From Janthinobacterium sp. BJB426 (GTDB lineage Bacteria; Pseudomonadota; Gammaproteobacteria; Burkholderiales; Burkholderiaceae_D), in assembly GCF_002735705.1 (NCBI RefSeq), contig NZ_PDZL01000002.1, forward strand, positions 496,001-560,000: DNA of 64,000 nt, given 5' to 3'. Each line of letters begins with the position of its first letter. Positions within the stretch are counted from its first letter, which is position 1. Under the pieces are notes generated by a model that had not been told where the DNA came from, searched no databases, and saw only the letters and a list, made by a program, of their open reading frames with translations. Below are positions 26,629-34,400 of the stretch, piece by piece. A program made the translations under genes and the position numbers.

Positions 26629-26662
26629 GGTGTGCTTTCTGAGAGGTAAAGAGAGGGGAAAT

Positions 26663-27325
26663 TCAGGCAGCCGCAGGCTTGCGCTGCAAGGTGTGATAGC
26701 CGAACTGGCGCCGCGCGTCGCGCAGCGACACGCCGTCCAGCGCGGCGGCGACGATGCGCAATTCCACCGCCTGCATGGCCAGGGCGCGTTCAAAAACGGC
26801 GTGCGCCCGGCCCGCCGGCACGATGACGACACCATCCTGATCGGCCACGACGAGGTCGCCGGGCGCCACGCGCACGCCGGCCAGGCTGACGGGCGCGCCA
26901 ACGGCGTCCACCTGCACCCGATCCTTGCCGGTGCGCATGAAGCGCCCCAGCGCAAACAGGGGGTAACCGGCGGCGTCCGCTTCCGCCGTGTCGCGGCACA
27001 CGCCGCCGATGACGGTGCCGGCCACGCCCCGCTGCGCCGCCAGCTGGCTCATGATGCCGCCCCAGACCGTGCAATCGCTGCGGCCAGCGTTATCGAGCAC
27101 GGCGATGGCGCCCGCAGGAATATCGTCGAGGTAATCGCCCACCGTGCCCGGCGACTGGCTGTCGACGGGCGCGAAGCGCACGGTAAAGGCGGGACCGAAC
27201 AGGCGCCGCGGCCCGGCCACGGGGACGAGGCCAGGCACGCTTCCTGGCAAGCCGAAATAATCGAGCGCGTCCGACACTTCCGCACTGCTCAGGCCGCGCG
27301 CCTGCGTGAATACACTGTCTTCCAT
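26663..27325 (-). CDS. RraA-family protein (G-X20-R-D variant)
   Basis: This 220-residue protein starts at ATG 27325 with GGAGA about 7 bases upstream. It has the RraA fold (ADQDGVVIVP, IGGVCRD). The first acidic residue of the aldolase D-X20-R-D motif is glycine (VWGG, 20 residues, RD) and RD is followed by TAEAD. That is the arrangement described for RraA-type proteins rather than HMG/CHA aldolases. It may be an aldolase with altered specificity or a non-catalytic partner. It is first in the operon with aldolase 1 and the ACS transporter, divergent from LysR. Confidence 0.85.
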   Translation of the reverse strand: MEDSVFTQARGLSSAEVSDALDYFGLPGSVPGLVPVAGPRRLFGPAFTVRFAPVDSQSPGTVGDYLDDIPAGAIAVLDNAGRSDCTVWGGIMSQLAAQRGVAGTVIGGVCRDTAEADAAGYPLFALGRFMRTGKDRVQVDAVGAPVSLAGVRVAPGDLVVADQDGVVIVPAGRAHAVFERALAMQAVELRIVAAALDGVSLRDARRQFGYHTLQRKPAAA

Positions 27326-27394
27326 GAAACGTCTCCAGATATTGTTGTCGTGGAACCCAGTTTCATATAAAGTGTTTTCAATATCAAACATCGA

Positions 27395-27416
27395 TTATTG
27401 ACTCTTGGATCAATAA
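27395..27416. promoter_or_regulatory. Inverted repeat upstream of LysR gene
   Basis: Perfect 7-base inverted repeat ttattga-N8-tcaataa ending two bases before the LysR ATG at 27419, in the 93-base divergent gap. Position and symmetry suit an autoregulatory operator for the LysR protein that also faces the aldolase promoter. Confidence 0.4.
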
Positions 27417-27418
27417 AA

Positions 27419-28312
27419 ATGAACTTAAGACAGTTGCGGTATTTTTGCGAGGTGGTGGAAGCGGGCAGCGCCGCGCACGCGGCCGAGCGCCTGCACGTGG
27501 CGCCGACGGCCATCAGCATGCAGCTGGGGCAGCTGGAAGCCCACCTGGGCGGTGAGCTGTTCGACCGTTCGCGCCGGCCCATGGAGCCGACGCCGCTGGG
27601 CCGGTTTTTCTACCCGCGCGCCAAGGAACTGCTGCTGCAGGCGGCGCGCCTGGACGACGAGGCCAAGGGCCTGGCAACGGGCAGCCATGGCTGGCTGGGC
27701 ATCGCATTTACCCGCTCGGCCACGTTTTCCGTGCTGCCACGGGCCATCCGGCAATTTCGCGCCGTCTATCCGCAAGTGCAGCTGGACCTGGTCGAGGCGC
27801 TGTCCGAATACCAGCCGGCGCAGCTGCGCCAGGGGCGCATCGATATCGGCCTGTCGCGCTTCATCGGCCCCTGCGAAGCGCCGCCCGACCTGTGCCACGC
27901 GGTCACGCTGGACGACCCGCTGGTGGCCGCCCTGCCCCTGCACCATCGGCTGGCGGGCCGCAAGTCGCTGCGCGCGGCCGAGCTGGCGGACATCCCCTTC
28001 ATCCTGTATCCGAAAGACCCGATCAGCCCGTTTGGCCAGCAGATCGTCGCCGCGCTGAAGGCGGCGGGCGCCGAGCCGGCCGTGGCGTATTCCGCCGTGG
28101 AAATCTACACGGCCCTGTCACTGGTGGCCGCCGGCCTGGGCGCCACCCTGGTAGCCCGCTCGATCGCGGAAAACAACCGCACCGACGTGGTCTTCCTGCC
28201 CGTGGACGATATCGCCACCAGCACCACCGTGGTGGCCGTGACGCGCGCCGATGAAAAAAGCCGCCTGGTGGCGGCTTTCCTGGAGATACTGGCGCACGGC
28301 GAACAGTCCTGA
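27419..28312 (+). CDS. LysR-family transcriptional regulator
   Basis: This 297-residue protein starts MNLRQLRYFCEVVEAGS (a TTG seven codons upstream is less likely), with helix-turn-helix AAERLHVAPTAISMQLGQLE and LFDRSRRPMEPTPLG. The effector domain contains RSATFSVLPRAIRQFR and FILYPKDPISPFGQQ, the CatR/BenM-like class that senses aromatic-acid metabolites. It is divergent from the aldolase-aldolase-transporter operon and is the likely activator responding to the transported acid or its metabolite (inference). Its 3' end abuts the convergent cupin gene. Confidence 0.88.
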   Translation: MNLRQLRYFCEVVEAGSAAHAAERLHVAPTAISMQLGQLEAHLGGELFDRSRRPMEPTPLGRFFYPRAKELLLQAARLDDEAKGLATGSHGWLGIAFTRSATFSVLPRAIRQFRAVYPQVQLDLVEALSEYQPAQLRQGRIDIGLSRFIGPCEAPPDLCHAVTLDDPLVAALPLHHRLAGRKSLRAAELADIPFILYPKDPISPFGQQIVAALKAAGAEPAVAYSAVEIYTALSLVAAGLGATLVARSIAENNRTDVVFLPVDDIATSTTVVAVTRADEKSRLVAAFLEILAHGEQS

Positions 28313-28804
28313 CTACCTGGGGTAGCTGTCATCCGCCACGTGCTCCAGCCAGTTGACGGCCGTGCCATCTTGCGCCTCCGCAATGGCAACATGCTGCATG
28401 GCAGACGTGGCCGTGGCGCCGTGCCAGTGCTTGACGCCGGGCGGTATCCACGCCACGTCGCCCACGGCCAGCGCCTGCAGCGGCCCCTGCCAATGCTGCA
28501 CCCAGCCATGGCCTTGCGTGACGATCAGGGTCTGGCCCAGCGGATGCGTATGCCAGGCCGTGCGGGCGCCGGGCGCGAAGGTGACGAGGCCGCCGCCCAC
28601 GCGGGCCGGAGCCAGGCGCTGGAACCTGGCGCCGACTTCGACCGTGCCCGTGAAATAGGCGGCGTCGCCGATGCTGGCGGGCATGGCGGCGGCGCGCGTG
28701 ACAGTGACTGCCGCTGGCGCGGCAGCAGCAGCGGCGCCCGCTTCGGCGGACGCGGCCCCGGCGGGCAGGCAGAGCGGCAAGAGTGCCGCGGCGTATCGAT
28801 GCAT
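28313..28804 (-). CDS. Exported cupin-domain protein
   Basis: This 163-residue protein has a signal peptide (LLPLCLPAGAASA) and an alanine-rich linker followed by a single cupin barrel. Motif 1 is GARTAWHTHPLGQTLIVTQGHG, where the usual glutamate ligand is Gln. Motif 2 is PPGVKHWHGATATSAMQH. Histidine ligands for a divalent metal are therefore present. Relatives include exported cupins annotated as mandelonitrile lyase-like or carboxymuconolactone-associated; the reaction here is unknown. It is convergent with the LysR gene with no spacer. Confidence 0.8.
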   Translation of the reverse strand: MHRYAAALLPLCLPAGAASAEAGAAAAAAPAAVTVTRAAAMPASIGDAAYFTGTVEVGARFQRLAPARVGGGLVTFAPGARTAWHTHPLGQTLIVTQGHGWVQHWQGPLQALAVGDVAWIPPGVKHWHGATATSAMQHVAIAEAQDGTAVNWLEHVADDSYPR

Positions 28805-28954
28805 GTCTGGTTTCCTTTCTTGCCGGTATGATTGGTCTCACGTGCCGCCGGGCAGCCGGCGTCGCCTGTCCTGGCCATACAAGCTTAACAGCGCTGGCCC
28901 GTGCTGATTAGCGCCATAAACCCACTAGGGTCTATAAGCTGGACTGATGAATAG

Positions 28955-28976
28955 GTCGAGGCGCGGTCGAGGCGCG
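28955..28976 (+). repeat. Tandem 11-base repeat
   Basis: Two perfect head-to-tail copies of gtcgaggcgcg in the gap upstream of the HDOD gene. No function is evident; it may be replication slippage or part of a control site. Confidence 0.5.
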
Positions 28977-29063
28977 GCCTATTTCACAGGAAAGGCTGTC
29001 GGGCGCCATGCAGGCCGGATTGCCTGATAAGATGGGGCATTGCTACTTCTCGCTCCCCTATCC

Positions 29064-29897
29064 ATGCACGTCAACACGCTCAGCAGTCTGGCGCAACTTC
29101 TGGCCAGCGCCGAAACGGAAACCCTGGCTTTTCCCACCAGCATCAATACGGCCCTGCTCCTGCAAAAGGAACTGGCGAATCCGGATTGCCACTCGGCCGA
29201 CATCAGCCGGCTGCTGCTGTGCGAACCGACCTTGTCGGCGCGCGCCGTGGCGCTGGCCAATTCGGCCCTGTTCGCGCCCGGCCAGGCGCCCGCCCTCACC
29301 AGCGTGCGCGCCGCAGTCGAACGGCTGGGCCACCGCAACCTGTATGCGCTGGCCACGGCGGCCGTCATCCGCCAGCTGAACGCGGGCATCCGCGACGAAG
29401 CCTTGCGCGCCCGCGCCACCCAGCTGTGGGCGCACACCGTGCACGTGGCGGCCCTGGCGCATGGGCTGGCGGGCGCCGTCACGCACACTGATGCCGACAC
29501 GGCCCTGTTCGCCGGCATCGTGCATGAAGTGGCCGGTTTTTATTTGCTGGCCCAGGCCGACAAGACGCCGGGCCTGTACGCCGAGCTGGAAACGCAGATG
29601 GCATCCACGCTGGAAGTGATCGGCCGCGCGCTGATGCGCCAGCTGGGCGTGCCGCTGCCGGTAGCTGATGCCGTCAACGCCTTGCCCGGTTCGACCATCA
29701 TGCTGCCGCCCGAGGGCTTGCGCGACACCCTGCTGCTGGCCAAGGCGCTGGCACCCGTGCCGACACCGCTGCCGCAGGCCAGCGTCACCGTCAGCGCGCC
29801 GCTGCAAGCGTATCTGGAAAATGATCCCGTGCTGCAGGCGCTGCGCACGCAGCCGTCGGCCGAAGCGAAGGGCCTGATCGAGGTACTGCTCAGCTGA
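29064..29897 (+). CDS. HDOD-domain protein
   Basis: This 277-residue protein starts at ATG 29064 (MHVNTLSSLAQ). The HDOD domain covers residues ~15-210: FPTSINTALLLQKELANPD, LLLCEPTLSARAVALANSALF, VRAAVERLGHRNLYALA, then HTVHVAALAHGLAG and FAGIVHEVAGFYLL. The HD-type metal dyad is not intact, as usual for HDOD. Family members are signalling scaffolds linked to c-di-GMP, chemotaxis or stress responses and contain no catalytic output. No second domain is present. It is 74 bases before the next gene on the same strand. Confidence 0.85.
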   Translation: MHVNTLSSLAQLLASAETETLAFPTSINTALLLQKELANPDCHSADISRLLLCEPTLSARAVALANSALFAPGQAPALTSVRAAVERLGHRNLYALATAAVIRQLNAGIRDEALRARATQLWAHTVHVAALAHGLAGAVTHTDADTALFAGIVHEVAGFYLLAQADKTPGLYAELETQMASTLEVIGRALMRQLGVPLPVADAVNALPGSTIMLPPEGLRDTLLLAKALAPVPTPLPQASVTVSAPLQAYLENDPVLQALRTQPSAEAKGLIEVLLS

Positions 29898-29971
29898 TAA
29901 GCGATCTGCTATGATGGCGCAGGCCGGGACAGACCCGGCGCGCTTTCATTGACGTCCACTGGAAAACTGCC

Positions 29972-30421
29972 TTGACTATCTCCTTACGCATGCTCGGCCT
30001 GGCCGCAGCTCTGACCGTGGCGTGCAACGCCAACGCCGACAGTTTCGTTTCCTCGGCCTCCAGCGCCGGCTCCCAGTCGAGCGGCAGCATTTCCGATTCG
30101 CTCAACGGTTCGAGCAACAGCTCCTCGCGCGACAACAAGGTGGCCAATGGCCCCTACCGCATCATCGACGTGGCAGCCCTGCCAGGCCGCGACGGCATGA
30201 GGCGTTTGACCATGCAGGCCGACGCCACGGCAACGCCGCTGGTGCTGGACTTGCCGCAAGCGGCACTCGACAAGCAGCAGCTGGCGCAGGGTGACGTGGT
30301 GCATGCGCAAAACCGCGCCTATGGCATCGAATTCTCGCGCAACGACACGCGCGCCGCCTTCTTCCTCGTGCTGGCCGACGACTGGTACGGCGAAATGGCC
30401 ACGCGTCCCGTCAGCCTTTGA
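29972..30421 (+). CDS. Secreted protein of unknown function paired with DUF2145
   Basis: The product is 149 residues from TTG 29972 (GGAAAA 6 bases upstream); an ATG six codons in is possible. It has a signal peptide ending NANADSF, then a serine-rich low-complexity stretch (SSASSAGSQSSGSISDS) and a small domain with GPYRIIDVAALPGRDGMRRL, LDLPQAAL and VLADDWYGEM. I do not recognise the family. It overlaps the DUF2145 gene by 4 bases (TTGA), so the two are translated together, and both are exported, which suggests a joint periplasmic role. Confidence 0.7.
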   Translation: MTISLRMLGLAAALTVACNANADSFVSSASSAGSQSSGSISDSLNGSSNSSSRDNKVANGPYRIIDVAALPGRDGMRRLTMQADATATPLVLDLPQAALDKQQLAQGDVVHAQNRAYGIEFSRNDTRAAFFLVLADDWYGEMATRPVSL

Positions 30422-31359
30422 TTTTGCGCAAACTGGCGCCGCTGCTGGCCGGCTGCGCCGCGCTCGTCCTGGCTGGCGCGGCCCAGGCGGGCACCTCGCT
30501 CGCCTCATCGCGCTTTTGCGACCGCGCGCAGGAACTCACGGCCACGGAACAGGACCGCCTGTTGCGCTTTGCCGCCGTCGTGCGCGAGGAACTGGCCGCC
30601 AGCGAAGGCAGCGTGGCCCTCATCAGCCGCTCCGGCCTGGACCTGGCCCGCTTCGGCATCCGCTACTCGCACGCGGCGCTGGCCTGGCGCCACGACAATG
30701 ACAGCGGCTGGTCCGCGCGCCAGCTGTACTACGCCTGCGACGAAGGCCGCCCACGCATCTTCGACCAGGGCACGGCCGGTTTCGCCATGGGCACGGAAAA
30801 TCCGTCACTTGGCTACATCTCCCTCGTGAAACTGCCTGCAGAAACCGTGCCACCCCTGCGCCGCGCCCTGCTCGACCCCGTGCGCGTGCAGCAGTTGCTG
30901 GCGGGCCGCTACAGCGCCAACGCGTACGCCTTCAATTTGAAATACCAGAACTGCAATCAGTGGGTGGTGGAAATGCTGGCCGCAGCCTGGGGCGAGCTGG
31001 CCGCCGGCAGCGACTTGCGCGCCCGCGCCCAGGACTGGCTGCGCGCCGCGCCGTATGCGCCCGCCCCCGTCGACGTCGGCGCGCGCTGGCTGATGCTGGG
31101 CTCGATCTTCGTGCCTCTCGTGCACATGGATGACCACCCGCCGGAAGCCATCGGCACGATGCAGCTGGCAGTGAGCCTGCCGGCCAGCCTGGAAGCGTTC
31201 GCGCGCCAGCGCCTGCCCGCCAGCGAACGCGTGGAAATCTGCCACGACGGCAAGCAGGTGGTCGTGCACCGGGGCTGGGAACCGATCGCCGACGGCTGCG
31301 TGCCCGGCGCAAACGACCGTGTCATCACCCTCGACGACGGTGCGCCCCAGTCCCGATAA
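30418..31359 (+). CDS. DUF2145 secreted protein, possible permuted papain-like fold
   Basis: The product is 313 residues from TTG 30418, overlapping the preceding stop; a TTG two codons later is also possible. A signal peptide ends near AAQAGTS. The domain shows GIRYSHAALAWR (H85), FNLKYQNCNQWVVEML (C179) and LPASERVEICHDGKQVV. I recognise it as DUF2145. The order His in RYSH, then Cys in NCNQWV, resembles the circularly permuted NlpC/P60 proteins (YiiX/LRAT type, with SH and NCxxFV), so a cell-wall or lipid amidase role is possible but unproven. The 3' end overlaps the convergent glycosyltransferase gene by 35 bases. Confidence 0.75.
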   Translation: MILRKLAPLLAGCAALVLAGAAQAGTSLASSRFCDRAQELTATEQDRLLRFAAVVREELAASEGSVALISRSGLDLARFGIRYSHAALAWRHDNDSGWSARQLYYACDEGRPRIFDQGTAGFAMGTENPSLGYISLVKLPAETVPPLRRALLDPVRVQQLLAGRYSANAYAFNLKYQNCNQWVVEMLAAAWGELAAGSDLRARAQDWLRAAPYAPAPVDVGARWLMLGSIFVPLVHMDDHPPEAIGTMQLAVSLPASLEAFARQRLPASERVEICHDGKQVVVHRGWEPIADGCVPGANDRVITLDDGAPQSR

Positions 31360-32629
31360 GCGCCGCCTCGACGTGATCGAGCAGGCGCGCTGATTCGAGT
31401 CCCTGCCCCATCCTGCGGGCCACGTCGGCGCACGCCAACTGAACCTCGGGCGCGGCCAGCAGGCGCGCCAGTTGCCGCCGCATGCGCCCCGCCGACAGGC
31501 GTTTGGCCAGCAAGACATCCCCTACACCGAGCCGTTTGGCGCGCCAGCCGTTATCGAACTGGTCGTACGCGAATGGCACGATCAGTTGCGGGACGCCCGC
31601 GCGGAAGGCGTCCGCGCTGGTGCCGATGCCGCCGTGGTGCACCACGGCCGCCACGCGCGGCAACAGCGCCGCAAACGGCACGTGCGCCTGCCACATCACG
31701 GTCGGCGGCAAGTGTTGCGGCACTTGCGCCGCGTGGGGCGTGAGGAACAGGCCGCGCCGCCCCAGCCGCCGCAAGACGTCCAGCGCGATGCTGAAATAGC
31801 GTTGCGCGTGCTGGTGGCCGGTACCGGGCGTAAACACGATGGGCGGCTCGCCCTCGTCCAGAAAACGTTCCAGCTCCGGCGGCAGCGCCGCAGCGCCATG
31901 CATGGCGGCGCCGGTGAAATCGGCTTGCACGAAGTGCGGCGGCCAGTCCGCCTGCGGCGCGGCGAACCAGGCGGGGAACAGCCCCAGCGAGGCATCCGGC
32001 GCGGCCAGCATGTGCGCAAAAAAATGCGCTTCCGGCGGCAGCCCATGCTGCGCGCGCGCGCCATTCAGGCCCGGCAGCAGCACCGGGTCGACCATGCTGC
32101 GGTGGATCAGCCGCCACAGCGCCTGGCGCCAGGCCAGCGGCACCCAGGCGGGAATCCGCAAGGAGCCGGCCGCCAGGAAGTCATGGCTGCTGCACAGGTT
32201 CGATGGCGCCAGATACGCCGCGACGATGCGCAAGTCAGGGCGCACGGAGCGCGCCAGGGCCGCCATCGGCACGAGGATCGGGTGGCACAGCACCACGCAC
32301 GGCTCGCCGGCCGGCAAGCCTTGCACGACGTCGCGCACGGCGCCCAGGTGCGGCACGAGGCCATTCCACACCACACCCCAACCCTTGCGCTCATCCCACA
32401 GGCCTGGGTCGCCCAGCATGGCCTGCCCCTCTTCTACGCTGCCAAAGATTTGATACGGCAGCCTTGACGCCTGCGCGGCCGCTTCCTGCCAGCCCGGCAC
32501 CAGCAGCAGCACGCGCCGGCCCCGTTGCTGCAAGCCCTGCGCCAGCGCGATAAACGGTTGCATGTCGCCGCCGGTGCCGCTGCTGGCCACGATGACGAGC
32601 GGGGATGGCGGCAGGCTGTCATCAGCCAT
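31325..32629 (-). CDS. GT1-family glycosyltransferase (UGT/RhlB-like)
   Basis: The product is 434 residues from ATG 32629, which follows GGAGGG. It has the two-domain GT-B fold: LVIVASSGTGGDMQPFIALAQGL at the N-terminus and the donor-binding C-terminal block HVPFAALLPRVAAVVHHGGIGT, ADAFRAGVPQLIVPFAYDQ and NGWRAKRLGVG. This signature is shared with macrolide, sterol and rhamnolipid glycosyltransferases. The acceptor is unknown; a small molecule or lipid is likely. It is on the minus strand after the GNAT gene (163-base gap) and overlaps the convergent DUF2145 gene. Confidence 0.87.
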   Translation of the reverse strand: MADDSLPPSPLVIVASSGTGGDMQPFIALAQGLQQRGRRVLLLVPGWQEAAAQASRLPYQIFGSVEEGQAMLGDPGLWDERKGWGVVWNGLVPHLGAVRDVVQGLPAGEPCVVLCHPILVPMAALARSVRPDLRIVAAYLAPSNLCSSHDFLAAGSLRIPAWVPLAWRQALWRLIHRSMVDPVLLPGLNGARAQHGLPPEAHFFAHMLAAPDASLGLFPAWFAAPQADWPPHFVQADFTGAAMHGAAALPPELERFLDEGEPPIVFTPGTGHQHAQRYFSIALDVLRRLGRRGLFLTPHAAQVPQHLPPTVMWQAHVPFAALLPRVAAVVHHGGIGTSADAFRAGVPQLIVPFAYDQFDNGWRAKRLGVGDVLLAKRLSAGRMRRQLARLLAAPEVQLACADVARRMGQGLESARLLDHVEAALIGTGAHRRRG

Positions 32630-32792
32630 GCTGCCCTCCGTGCCTGGCGGCGGTCTGCAATGGGAGGTCAAACGAGAGTGACGGGCGCATGGGCATCTTT
32701 CCTAGTTGAAACACCCAACGATAGTAAGCGACTAACGTTACCATCTCAATCAGTATTTGGCCGAAGCATGACGCCATGCCAGCCGGCAGTTG

Positions 32793-33242
32793 TTACACGG
32801 GCAGTTGCAACATCATGTCCCACTGGTCGATGCCTGGCCCGAAGCCATCCGGCGTCACCTTGACTGCCTCAAAACCGAAGCGCGCATAAAAACGCTGCGT
32901 GTGCTGGCTGGTATTCATGCTCACGCTGGCGACTCCCGGCATGGCACGGATGGCGTCCAGGCGCGCCTGCGTCAGCGCGCGGCCCAGTCCCTGCCCATGC
33001 AGATCCTGCGCCACCATGCCCCAGCACAGGCTGGCGACGGTGCCGCCCGCCTCAATGGCATGGCCGCCGCAGGCGACGATGTCTCCGTCGCGTTCGATGA
33101 CCAGATACGGATGCGTCGATGCTTCCAGCCAGGCGGCAAAGCCCGCACGCTCGGACGGGTCGAAAAAACGCGGCGTATTGCCGTCGAAAAGGGCCAGGCA
33201 GGCGTCGCGGTCGCCGGCCTGGTAAGGGCGTACTGTCTGCAT
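32793..33242 (-). CDS. GNAT-family N-acetyltransferase
   Basis: This 149-residue protein contains the acetyl-CoA binding motif (VAQDLHGQGLGRALTQARLD, i.e. Q-x-x-G-x-G) and the preceding beta strand SLCWGMVA. The C-terminal strand-helix SMNTSQHTQRFYARFGFE positions the conserved Tyr. It has the size of a single GNAT domain. The substrate cannot be predicted. It is in the same orientation as the SDR gene upstream (45-base gap) and may be co-transcribed. Confidence 0.87.
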   Translation of the reverse strand: MQTVRPYQAGDRDACLALFDGNTPRFFDPSERAGFAAWLEASTHPYLVIERDGDIVACGGHAIEAGGTVASLCWGMVAQDLHGQGLGRALTQARLDAIRAMPGVASVSMNTSQHTQRFYARFGFEAVKVTPDGFGPGIDQWDMMLQLPV

Positions 33243-33287
33243 TGTGATCCTTTCAAAAACGGGAAGATAAATGATACGGGCATGCGC

Positions 33288-33917
33288 TCACAGCAGCTGC
33301 TCCGACGTCACCACATGCACGCCCGGCGCGGCGGCCAGCGCCGCTTCCAGCAAGGCGCTGGCGATGCGCGGCGCGGGATTGATGCGCCAGCGGCGCGGCA
33401 GCACGGGAGCGAGCACGCGCAGCAGGCGCAAGGCGGCGCCCTCGCCCGCCCGCGCCACGTCGCGTTCGCCGCCAATCAGACCGGGTCGCACGTGCGTGAG
33501 CGAGTAAAAACCCAGCGCTTCCAGGTCGCGCTCCAGCTCGCCCTTGACGCGGTTATAAAAGAAGCGCGAAGCGGCGTCGGCGCCGGCCGCGGAATTGAGC
33601 GCATACGTGCGCGTGCCGGCCGCCAGCGCCAGGCGCGCCACGACCAGCGGATAGTCATGGTCAACCCGTCGGAACGCCTGTCGCGTGCCCGCCGCCTTCA
33701 TGGTCGTGCCCAGGGTGCAGATGACGGCGTCCGCCTGCCACCAGGGCGCCTCCGCCGGCAAGCGGTCGAAGTCGACGAGCGGCGCTTCCAGCTTCGGATG
33801 CGCCGGCATGGGCTTGCGCACGGGCGCGACGATGGCCGTGACGCGCGCGTCGGCCAGGGCCAGGCGCAGTACTTCGCGGCCCACCAGGCCCGTGGCGCCT
33901 GTCAGTATCAGTTTCAT
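33288..33917 (-). CDS. Atypical SDR / NAD(P)-binding oxidoreductase
   Basis: This 209-residue protein starts with the Rossmann motif LILTGATGLVGREVL and contains CTLGTT, LNSAAGAD and YNRVKGELER (the Tyr-x3-Lys pair). This is the pattern of the HTATIP2/YwnB-like atypical short-chain dehydrogenases. No catalytic role is established for most of this group. It is third in the minus-strand run OYE, NTF2-like, SDR, with a 58-base gap, and may belong to the TetR-controlled operon. Confidence 0.82.
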   Translation of the reverse strand: MKLILTGATGLVGREVLRLALADARVTAIVAPVRKPMPAHPKLEAPLVDFDRLPAEAPWWQADAVICTLGTTMKAAGTRQAFRRVDHDYPLVVARLALAAGTRTYALNSAAGADAASRFFYNRVKGELERDLEALGFYSLTHVRPGLIGGERDVARAGEGAALRLLRVLAPVLPRRWRINPAPRIASALLEAALAAAPGVHVVTSEQLL

Positions 33918-33975
33918 TCATTCTCTCCGCATGCTGGACGCCACACGATACAGCATCGGGCGCCCAGCCAGTGCA

Positions 33976-34359
33976 TCAGGCGCCCGCGTGCGTGTGATAA
34001 ATCTTGCTGACGATGGTCCACTCGCCCTGCACCTTCAACAGGTTGAAAAAGTCGGTAAAGCGGAAACCCGAGATATCGTCCGTATCGACGCGCGCGCTGG
34101 CCGCCGTGCCCACGATGTCGACGCGCACGATGGCCGCCCTTGCCTGCGGCGATGGCCGGAAGGCGCTGTCGATGATCTCGAACAGGCCCTCGATGGGCCC
34201 GCCCGTCAGCTTATCGTCGCCATCGACGCCGAAAATGGTGGCCTGGCCGCTGAAAGCCGGGCGCATGATGCTGCTGTCGGCCTGCGCGCCGCCCGCATTG
34301 TATTGATTCAGCACGGCGACAATCGCCTGGTAATCCTGCACATAAGTGGTGTTGTTCAT
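33976..34359 (-). CDS. NTF2-like (SnoaL/lumazine-binding) protein
   Basis: This 127-residue protein contains a cone-shaped NTF2-like domain: YQAIVAVLNQYNAGG, MRPAFSGQATIFG, and the terminal strand GEWTIVSKIYHTHAG. Family members are small isomerases, cyclases or orphan binding proteins that often accompany flavin reductases. It starts 41 bases after the OYE gene on the same strand, so it is probably a member of the TetR-controlled electrophile-response operon. Confidence 0.8.
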   Translation of the reverse strand: MNNTTYVQDYQAIVAVLNQYNAGGAQADSSIMRPAFSGQATIFGVDGDDKLTGGPIEGLFEIIDSAFRPSPQARAAIVRVDIVGTAASARVDTDDISGFRFTDFFNLLKVQGEWTIVSKIYHTHAGA

Positions 34360-34400
34360 GTTGCGCTCCTTGGGTGAGTAAAAAAGAAAATCAAGAGAAA

